Positions 1-4,686 of a stretch of DNA of 6,699 nt are shown in pieces (the first letter of the stretch is position 1; every line of letters begins with the position of its first letter). This DNA is from Firmicutes bacterium UBA5496 (GTDB lineage: Bacteria; Bacillota; Proteinivoracia; UBA4975), in assembly GCA_002427015.1 (NCBI GenBank), contig DIPE01000071.1, positions 788-7,486 on the forward strand, in the 5' to 3' direction. The notes below the pieces were generated by a model. It was not told the origin of the DNA. It worked only from the letters and a program-made list of their open reading frames with translations, and made no database searches. A program made the translations under genes and the position numbers.

Positions 1-2
1 TG

Positions 3-1115
3 TACTTAGTTGACCGGGAAGTGCCCATGCTGCCGGAAAGGCTCTCCCGGGATTTGTGTTCTCTTTTGCCCGGGCGCGACCGGCTGGCTCTCAGCTGTCT
101 GGCGGAAATATCCCCTGCCGGGGAAGTCATCAGCTATCAGTTTGCCGAGACAGTGGTGCGCTCAAGGGCTCGGCTCACTTATTCCCAGGCGGAAGCAGGC
201 TGCAGCAATGGGCTCCTGGCCCTGGCAGCTGAGCTTGGCCAGCTGTTAAACGCAAGGCGCATGGAGAGGGGGGCAGCGTACATTGAGCTCCCAACCACCG
301 CCATTACCCTTGACGCCAATGGCCGCCCCATCAGCATGGGGCCCCGGGAAACAGGAGGCCCCCGAGGACTGGTGGAGGAATTCATGGTCCTGGCCAATGA
401 ACTGGCAGCGGATTTTCTCTATAAAAACGGCGCCTCTCTCCTCTACCGGGGAAATGAAGGATTTTATCCCGGCCGGGAAGAAGATTTAAACGCTTATCTG
501 GCTCGCTGGGGCTGCCAACTGGCTTATCCCCCTTCTTCCCGGGAACTGCAGCAACTGCTGGCGGCGATAAGTGGCCGCCGGGAAGAGCTGCTGATCAGCA
601 GAAAACTGGCCCGGAGCCTGCATAAGTCCCGCTACAGCTGGACACCCTTGGGACATTATAATCTGGCTGCAGAGCGCTATATTCATTTCAGCTCTCCCAT
701 CAGGAGATATTCCGACCTCTTTGTGCACCGCCAGATCAAGCAGGTTCTCAACCGGCAGCCTCTCCTGGCCCTGGAGCGGGATTTGCCCCGGGTGGCGGAG
801 CAATGTTCCTTTAGGGAACGCCTGGCTCAGGATATTGAGGGAGCATGCCTCGAGCAGAAAAAGCTGGAGTACATGGCGGCACAGGCAGACACTCTTTTCA
901 AGGGCCTGGTTGCCGAACTTACCAACAGTGGCCCCCTAGTTTGGCTGGAAAATACCGCCGAAGGCATTGTGGTGGCCGGGGACCGGCAACTGCTGGACAA
1001 CTGCCAGCCTGGAGACCCGATGACAGTCCAGGTGCATAAACTTGATTATAAGACAAAGTCCATTTACTTTTCCTGCGCCGGCGGCCCGGGAAAAGTTGAC
1101 AGAAAGATTGAGTAA
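3..1115 (+). CDS. RNB-domain (RNase II/R family) exoribonuclease, 3' part, 5' end outside window
   Basis: A processive 3'-5' exoribonuclease of RNA turnover, cytoplasmic. The reading frame is open from base 3, and the first visible residues (YLVDREVPMLPERL) are the family motif inside the RNB domain. The ATG at base 21 is therefore internal, and the true start lies upstream. About 370 residues are visible. The segment at 690-731 encodes SSPIRRYSDLFVHR, the classic RNB signature with the arginine that helps position the phosphate. RSRARLTY and the LANELAADFL helix also match the family. The N-terminal cold-shock/OB domains and the metal-binding aspartate cluster would lie upstream, so catalytic competence cannot be judged. 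The last ~70 residues (FKGLVAEL...) look like a divergent S1 RNA-binding domain, with no basic tail after it, so the protein is shorter at the C-terminus than classic RNase R. The family call is firm; whether it is RNase R, RNase II or a clostridial paralogue is open. Confidence 0.93.
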   Translation, partial: YLVDREVPMLPERLSRDLCSLLPGRDRLALSCLAEISPAGEVISYQFAETVVRSRARLTYSQAEAGCSNGLLALAAELGQLLNARRMERGAAYIELPTTAITLDANGRPISMGPRETGGPRGLVEEFMVLANELAADFLYKNGASLLYRGNEGFYPGREEDLNAYLARWGCQLAYPPSSRELQQLLAAISGRREELLISRKLARSLHKSRYSWTPLGHYNLAAERYIHFSSPIRRYSDLFVHRQIKQVLNRQPLLALERDLPRVAEQCSFRERLAQDIEGACLEQKKLEYMAAQADTLFKGLVAELTNSGPLVWLENTAEGIVVAGDRQLLDNCQPGDPMTVQVHKLDYKTKSIYFSCAGGPGKVDRKIE

Positions 1116-1124
1116 TGTTAAATT
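1096..1124 (+). promoter_or_regulatory. Sigma-A-type promoter for the perR operon, inside the 3' end of the ribonuclease gene
   Basis: A perfect -35 hexamer TTGACA (1096-1101) is followed after exactly 17 bases by TAAATT (1119-1124), a 4/6 match to the -10 consensus. Transcription would begin near 1131, leaving a leader of about 28 bases before the perR start. The -35 lies within the last codons of the ribonuclease gene. No terminator is visible between the two genes, so read-through is also possible. Confidence 0.6.
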
Positions 1125-1158
1125 AATCAGGAACTATTGTTGCTAATGAGGTGTTTTT

Positions 1159-1551
1159 ATGGTGAAGACAAGAAATACCAAGCAACGTCAATTAATCCTT
1201 GAGGAATTGCGTGGCACCAAGTCTCATCCCAGCGCCGAGTGGGTTTATCAGCGGGTAAAGGCCAAACTCCCCAATATCAGTTTAGGCACGGTGTACAGAA
1301 ACTTGGCAATGCTAAAGGAACAGGAAATCATTCAGGAATTGCCCCGTGCCGGCAGTCAAAGCCGCTATGACAGCAATCCTAATCCTCATTACCATTTTCT
1401 CTGCCTGGAGTGTGGCCGCATTGATGACGTGGAGCTGCCTTACCTGGAAAAGTTCAACTTAGAAGTTGCAGAGAAACTGACGGAATACGAGGTCCTGGGA
1501 CATTTTGCCGAGTTCTACGGACTGTGTCCCCAGTGCAAAAAATCTAAGTAA
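1159..1551 (+). CDS. perR: PerR-like Fur-family peroxide-responsive repressor
   Basis: A 130-residue metal-dependent transcription repressor, probably of oxidative-stress and metal genes. An N-terminal winged helix (about 1-70) contains the recognition helix region ISLGTVYRNLAMLKE (40-54); a dimerisation/metal domain follows. The structural zinc site is complete: C82, C85, C123, C126. The regulatory site matches Bacillus subtilis PerR residue for residue with an offset of 14: H23 (H37), D71 (D85), H77 (H91), H79 (H93), D90 (D104). The last is Asp, as in PerR, rather than the Glu usual in iron-sensing Fur; this favours peroxide sensing by iron-catalysed histidine oxidation. The start is supported by GAGGTG at 1148-1153, five bases before ATG. 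It is co-transcribed with the 35-codon gene that follows. No convincing Per box is seen upstream, so autoregulation is unproven. A Fur or Zur role is the alternative, judged less likely. Confidence 0.85.
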   Translation: MVKTRNTKQRQLILEELRGTKSHPSAEWVYQRVKAKLPNISLGTVYRNLAMLKEQEIIQELPRAGSQSRYDSNPNPHYHFLCLECGRIDDVELPYLEKFNLEVAEKLTEYEVLGHFAEFYGLCPQCKKSK

Positions 1552-1555
1552 GGAG
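1550..1555 (+). promoter_or_regulatory. Ribosome binding site AAGGAG deciding the start of the 35-codon gene
   Basis: AAGGAG overlaps the perR stop codon (TAA, 1549-1551) and sits nine bases before the ATG at 1565. Its strength and position support translation of the very short downstream gene and tight coupling to perR. Confidence 0.75.
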
Positions 1556-1564
1556 CTGTTGGCA

Positions 1565-1672
1565 ATGGCAGAATTCATCTGCAGAGAATGCGGCGAAGAA
1601 AAAGAAGGACGGTGCAAGCCCCGCAAATGTCCTAAGTGCGGCGCAGCCAATTCCTTCGACAAAAAGGAATAG
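1565..1672 (+). CDS. RCKP-type rubredoxin-like mini protein (35 aa)
   Basis: The reading frame from ATG 1565 to TAG encodes 35 residues with five cysteines: C6-x2-C9 near the N-terminus and C22-x2-C25-G near the C-terminus, plus C17 in the element RCKPRKCPKCG. The paired CxxC knuckles resemble rubredoxin and the rubredoxin-like tail of rubrerythrin. The protein would bind one Fe or Zn ion and could carry electrons in peroxide or oxygen detoxification. The RCKP motif is known to me as a small rubredoxin-like class in anaerobes; its biochemical role is not established. It starts 13 bases after perR, has its own AAGGAG site, and is followed directly by a terminator, so it is the last gene of the perR operon. 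A purely structural zinc ribbon is the alternative. Confidence 0.8.
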   Translation: MAEFICRECGEEKEGRCKPRKCPKCGAANSFDKKE

Positions 1673-1681
1673 TAAAGCTAA

Positions 1682-1720
1682 AGAACCAGAATGCCCTAGG
1701 GCGATCTGGTTCTATTTTTA
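1682..1720 (+). terminator. Rho-independent terminator of the perR operon
   Basis: A perfect 9-bp stem, AGAACCAGA (1682-1690) with TCTGGTTCT (1705-1713), encloses a loop that itself holds the palindrome GCCCTAGGGC (1693-1702). The run TATTTTTA (1713-1720) follows. It begins ten bases after the stop of the mini rubredoxin-like gene. Confidence 0.88.
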
Positions 1721-1766
1721 TTGCGTTTTCCCCGCACATTCCCATCAAAATACCCCCCATGCCATA

Positions 1767-1795
1767 GAAACTGTTTCATACTATTTAGTGAAAAC
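1767..1795 (+). promoter_or_regulatory. Inverted-repeat, operator-like site upstream of the threonine aldolase gene
   Basis: GAAACTGTTTC (1767-1777) is an 11-bp perfect palindrome. The GTTTCA part (1773-1778) is also mirrored by TGAAAAC at 1789-1795, with one extra base. The cluster covers the place where the -35 element of the downstream promoter should be, which would suit a repressor or activator site. No known regulator consensus is matched, and in AT-rich spacer DNA such symmetry can occur by chance. Confidence 0.3.
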
Positions 1796-1809
1796 ATCCG
1801 GCGCTAAAG

Positions 1810-1818
1810 TGTTATAAT
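1810..1818 (+). promoter_or_regulatory. Extended -10 promoter of the threonine aldolase gene
   Basis: TGTTATAAT contains a perfect -10 hexamer TATAAT (1813-1818) with the upstream TG of an extended -10. There is no good -35 at the expected distance (1790-1795 reads GAAAAC), which is typical of extended -10 promoters. Transcription would start near 1825. GAGGGAG at 1834-1840 then serves as ribosome binding site for the ATG at 1851. Confidence 0.65.
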
Positions 1819-1850
1819 CAGTAAAAAGGACAAGAGGGAGTAGATTAAAC

Positions 1851-2867
1851 ATGGCAATTGATTTACGCAGCGATACTGTCACCAGGCCTACCGAAGAAAT
1901 GCGCCGGGCTATGGCCGAAGCCCAGGTGGGAGACGATGTCTATGGCGAGGATATGACAATCAATGAGTTGGAGGAAAAGGGCGCTGCCCTCATGGGCAAG
2001 GAGGCTGGCCTCTTTGTCACCAGCGGCACCATGGGCAATTTGCTCTCTGCCCTTACTGTCTGCCAGCGGGGCGACGAAATCATCATGGAAGAGCAAATGC
2101 ATATGTTTTGGTATGAGGTGGCCGGCATCGCCGCCCTGGCCGGGGTGCAAATCCACACCCTGCCGGGAATCCGGGGTGTGGTCAGCGTGGAAGATCTCCA
2201 GACCGCCATCCGCGCAGAAGATATCCATTATCCCAGGACGCGGATGTTTTGCATGGAAAATACGCATAACAGGGCCGGGGGCACTGTCATGAGCAAAGAG
2301 CAGATGCAAGCATTAAGCTCTGTGGCCAGAGAGGCGGGGCTATGGGTTCATACCGACGGCGCCCGGATTTTCAACGCTGCTGTCTTTTTAGGTCTAGAGC
2401 CCCGGGAATTAGCGGCCTGCACTGACAGCTTGACCTTTTGCCTGTCCAAGGGCCTGGCGGCGCCGGTGGGCTCCCTGCTGGTAGGGCCCAGGAATTTCAT
2501 CCTCCGGGCAAGAAAATACCGGAAGATGCTGGGGGGCGGCATGCGCCAAGCTGGCGTGCTGGCGGCGCCGGGGCTGATTGCCCTGGACAGCATGCGCCTG
2601 CGCCTGGCGGAAGACCATGAAAACGCTCGCAGGCTGGCGGAAGGTCTGGCCCGGCTGGGGGCAGGAGTAGATATGGATACCGTTCAGACCAATATCATCC
2701 GCTTTCAGGTGCCCATGGCGGCACAGGATTTCGTAGATCGCTTGGCGGAGCGGGGAGTGCTGGCCAATACCACCGGCCAGGATTCCATAAGGTTTGTCAC
2801 CCATTACGAGGTGAGCCGGGAGGATGTGGACAAGGTCCTGGCCGCCTGTGGGGAAATTTTAGCTTAA
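1851..2867 (+). CDS. ltaE: Low-specificity L-threonine aldolase (PLP enzyme)
   Basis: A cytosolic fold-type I pyridoxal-phosphate enzyme that cleaves L-threonine or L-allo-threonine to glycine and acetaldehyde. Its 338 residues are the full usual length. The N-terminus IDLRSDTVTRPT is the family signature, with R6 near the substrate carboxylate. TSGTMGN (57-63) forms the phosphate-binding turn, and H84 in the HMFWYE element stacks on the cofactor ring. H139 lies in ENTHN. D169 and R172 in HTDGAR contact the pyridine nitrogen and substrate region. K200 in CLSKGLAAPVGS is the Schiff-base lysine, and R314 in SIRFVTHYEV is the second carboxylate-binding arginine. The gene is flanked by its own promoter and a terminator, so it is monocistronic and not functionally tied to its neighbours. 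Stereospecificity (L versus L-allo) cannot be read from sequence. Confidence 0.95.
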   Translation: MAIDLRSDTVTRPTEEMRRAMAEAQVGDDVYGEDMTINELEEKGAALMGKEAGLFVTSGTMGNLLSALTVCQRGDEIIMEEQMHMFWYEVAGIAALAGVQIHTLPGIRGVVSVEDLQTAIRAEDIHYPRTRMFCMENTHNRAGGTVMSKEQMQALSSVAREAGLWVHTDGARIFNAAVFLGLEPRELAACTDSLTFCLSKGLAAPVGSLLVGPRNFILRARKYRKMLGGGMRQAGVLAAPGLIALDSMRLRLAEDHENARRLAEGLARLGAGVDMDTVQTNIIRFQVPMAAQDFVDRLAERGVLANTTGQDSIRFVTHYEVSREDVDKVLAACGEILA

Positions 2868-2918
2868 ACGCGCCCGGGCTTCCTTGTTATACCTGACTTA
2901 AAAGTTGAATTGAATGGT

Positions 2919-2960
2919 AACCGCGACAAAAAGTCCCGTCCCCGGTGTCGCGGTTTTTTT
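2919..2960 (+). terminator. Rho-independent terminator after the threonine aldolase gene, with repeat-like loop
   Basis: A perfect 10-bp stem, AACCGCGACA (2919-2928) with TGTCGCGGTT (2946-2955), encloses a 17-base loop and runs into seven T residues (2954-2960). The loop contains AAAAGTCCCGTCCCC, resembling a dispersed repeat found in many bacterial genomes. The 51 bases between the ltaE stop and the stem show no other gene. Confidence 0.88.
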
Positions 2961-2996
2961 GTGGTATTTTTTCGGTTTGGGACATACCTTATATTA

Positions 2997-3002
2997 AAGG
3001 AG
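2997..3002 (+). promoter_or_regulatory. Ribosome binding site AAGGAG deciding the start of the small membrane protein
   Basis: AAGGAG lies eight bases before ATG 3011. The frame is open further upstream to a GTG at 2945, but that codon sits inside the terminator hairpin and has no ribosome binding site, so 3011 is the start chosen. Confidence 0.75.
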
Positions 3003-3010
3003 TGGTGCAT

Positions 3011-3283
3011 ATGCGCTCTGGAATATACCTGGCGGGAATAATCTCGGTGGTGTTATTGCTGGCCCTGGCTTTCCAGCTGCTGCCTCCCCCCTGGGAGGGA
3101 GGGATGGCAGGGTGGTTTTGCGCCATTTGGTATCTTTGCGCCTTGGCGGCGGGGCTGGGATACTGGTACAAATTTGACCTGTCCCGGGCCAGGGAAGAAC
3201 GCCAACGCAAGTTGGAACAAGCCCGGCAGGAGCGGCTGGCGGCCAAGAAAACAGGGGTGGGTAAGCGGCAACGGTCCTATTAG
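3011..3283 (+). CDS. Small two-helix membrane protein of unknown function
   Basis: This 90-residue protein is not one I recognise. It has two hydrophobic helices, about residues 5-24 (IYLAGIISVVLLLALAFQLL) and 32-52, joined by a short PPPWEGG loop. A strongly charged tail from about 54 to 90 is rich in Arg, Lys, Glu and Gln and probably forms an amphipathic or coiled-coil helix in the cytoplasm. By the positive-inside rule both ends should be cytosolic. A strong ribosome binding site supports that it is real. It lies between the ltaE terminator and the promoter of the ytoI-like gene, 42 bases before that gene, with no terminator between them, so its transcript probably continues into ytoI. 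Bacillus subtilis also has a small membrane protein gene (ytpI) beside ytoI; homology to it is not evident by eye. I see no clear promoter of its own. Confidence 0.75.
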   Translation: MRSGIYLAGIISVVLLLALAFQLLPPPWEGGMAGWFCAIWYLCALAAGLGYWYKFDLSRAREERQRKLEQARQERLAAKKTGVGKRQRSY

Positions 3284-3285
3284 TA

Positions 3286-3294
3286 TGTTATAAT
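3286..3294 (+). promoter_or_regulatory. Extended -10 promoter before the ytoI-like gene
   Basis: TGTTATAAT, identical to the element before the threonine aldolase gene, begins two bases after the stop of the small membrane protein gene. No -35 match occurs at the expected distance. Transcription would begin near 3301. GAGGGTGA (3312-3319) is the ribosome binding site for ATG 3326. Confidence 0.55.
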
Positions 3295-3325
3295 AATTGC
3301 ATAAATCGTAAGAGGGTGACTCCCG

Positions 3326-4624
3326 ATGACCAAGCATCAGCAGCTGCTGGAATATATCGAAAATCTGCCCATCGGCGATAAGATTTCTGTGCGCCAAATT
3401 GCCAGAGAGCTTGATGTCAGCGAGGGCACTGCGTACAGAGCCATCAAAGAAGCGGAAACCCGGGGACTGGTCAGCACCATGTCCAGGGTGGGCACCGTGC
3501 GCATCGAGCTCAAGGCTGAGCGCAGCATTCAGATTCTTACCTTTGCAGAGGTTGTCAATATTGTGGACGGCAGCATCCTGGGGGGCCGGGCGGGTCTGCA
3601 CAAAACTCTGAATAAGTTCTTAATCGGGGCTATGGAAATTGATTCCCTGGAAAAATACGTGGAGGCCGGCAGCCTGCTCATTGTCGGCGACCGGGAGGAG
3701 GCCCAGATCCTGGCCCTGACCCGGGGGGCCAGTGTGATGATTACCGGCGGCTTTGAAGCCTCAGCTTTGGTCAAAGATTTGGCGGACAGCCAAGAAATCC
3801 CCCTGATTTCTTCTACATATGACACCTTTACCATTGCCACCATGATCAATCAGGCCATCCATGACCGGCTGATAAAGAAAGAAATCATCCGGGCCCAGGA
3901 TGTCATGGTGGGGGCACCCCGGTACTTGCAGGCCGGCGATGATGTAGCCAAGGTCCTGGAGCTGTCCAGAAAAAGCGGCCACAGCCGCTTTCCCGTAGTG
4001 GATGAAAATAGGCGGGTGGTGGGGATTATCACCGGCCGGGATTTAGTGGGCATTTCCCCGGACACGCCCCTGGAAAAGGTTATGACGAAGAAAGCCCATA
4101 CTGTGGAGCTGAAAACTTCGGTGGCTGCAGTTGCCCACAAAATGGTCTGGCAGGGCATTGAGATGCTGCCGGTGGTGGAAAACAAAAAGCTAAAGGGCGT
4201 GGTCACCCGGGAGGATGTGATCAAGGCTCTGCAGCTTTCCCAGCGCCAGCCCCATGTGCAGATGACCTACACCGACAACATTATCAGCCAGTTTCGCTCC
4301 TTCTCCGAAGGGAACACGGCTGTCCTCAGGGGGAGCATGCCCGCAGTGGCTATGGACCGAAGCGGAGGGGTCTCCCAAGGGGCCCTGCTCACCGTCATGC
4401 TGGAAGCGGCAGCGGTCCTCCTGCGCCAGCATCGCTTCCCGGATATTGTCCCCGAGGGAATCAGCACTTATTTCCTGCAGCCTGTGCCTCCGGAAAGAGA
4501 ATTAGAGGTGCGTGCCCGCCTCATCGATGTGGGCAGGCATACGGGCAAAGTGGATATCGACATTGCCTGTGAGGGCAATATCGTATGCAGAGCAATGGCC
4601 TCGGTCCAGAGCCTCAAGGATTAA
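3326..4624 (+). CDS. ytoI: YtoI-like HTH / DRTGG / CBS-pair / hotdog protein
   Basis: A 432-residue four-part protein, probably a cytosolic ligand-responsive regulator. Residues 1-62 form a winged helix-turn-helix (ISVRQIARELDVSEGTAYRAI, 20-40). Residues about 68-188 form a DRTGG domain, with LTFAEVVNIVDG, VGDREEAQ (120-127) and ITGG (139-142). Two CBS motifs follow, about 189-245 (HSRFPVVDENRRVVGIITGRDL) and 250-305 (MLPVVENKKLKGVVTREDVI); such pairs usually bind adenine nucleotides or related ligands. The C-terminus, about 325-430, is a hotdog fold of the acyl-CoA thioesterase/MaoC superfamily. E360 falls where PaaI-type thioesterases have their catalytic acid, but the usual HGG is SQG, so catalysis is uncertain. 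The architecture and length match B. subtilis YtoI, which is also near dnaE. The ligand, DNA target and substrate are unknown to me. The nrnA (ytqI) gene that sits nearby in Bacillus is not in the gap before dnaE here. Confidence 0.85.
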   Translation: MTKHQQLLEYIENLPIGDKISVRQIARELDVSEGTAYRAIKEAETRGLVSTMSRVGTVRIELKAERSIQILTFAEVVNIVDGSILGGRAGLHKTLNKFLIGAMEIDSLEKYVEAGSLLIVGDREEAQILALTRGASVMITGGFEASALVKDLADSQEIPLISSTYDTFTIATMINQAIHDRLIKKEIIRAQDVMVGAPRYLQAGDDVAKVLELSRKSGHSRFPVVDENRRVVGIITGRDLVGISPDTPLEKVMTKKAHTVELKTSVAAVAHKMVWQGIEMLPVVENKKLKGVVTREDVIKALQLSQRQPHVQMTYTDNIISQFRSFSEGNTAVLRGSMPAVAMDRSGGVSQGALLTVMLEAAAVLLRQHRFPDIVPEGISTYFLQPVPPERELEVRARLIDVGRHTGKVDIDIACEGNIVCRAMASVQSLKD

Positions 4625-4686
4625 TCCTCGCAGGCAGGACAAGCCCGTATCTGACTAACCCAACCACTAGAGCCGGAGGGATATAG

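Noticed and set aside
1113..1129. AT-rich palindrome (TAAT-N5-ATTA and TTAAATTAA) as a Per box before perR
   Set aside because: Compared with TTATAATnATTATAA, one half-site matches at only about three of seven positions. The symmetry is mostly a by-product of the -10 region.
1721..1850. Riboswitch (for example glycine) in front of the threonine aldolase gene
   Set aside because: The transcript leader after the -10 at 1813-1818 is only about 26 bases, too short for a riboswitch, and there is no conserved aptamer core or upstream terminator/antiterminator pair.
1863..2309. Long reverse-strand open frame opposite the threonine aldolase gene
   Set aside because: It is antisense to a fully conserved enzyme, has no ribosome binding site, and its composition is what GC-rich codon bias produces on the opposite strand.
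2990..2995. TATATT as a -10 box for the small membrane protein gene
   Set aside because: It lacks a -35 at the right distance, and a start about seven bases downstream would fall inside the ribosome binding site.
2945..3010. N-terminal extension of the small membrane protein from GTG 2945
   Set aside because: The extension would be read through the right arm and T-run of the ltaE terminator and has no ribosome binding site; ATG 3011 has AAGGAG at ideal distance.
3053..3601. 182-codon reverse-strand open frame across the membrane protein and ytoI starts
   Set aside because: It overlaps two better supported genes and their signals, the protein has no family resemblance, and no promoter or ribosome binding site precedes it.
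4625..4686. Terminator or promoter between ytoI and dnaE
   Set aside because: No stable hairpin with a T-run and no convincing -35/-10 pair is visible in these 62 bases; only the GGAGGG ribosome binding site of dnaE stands out.
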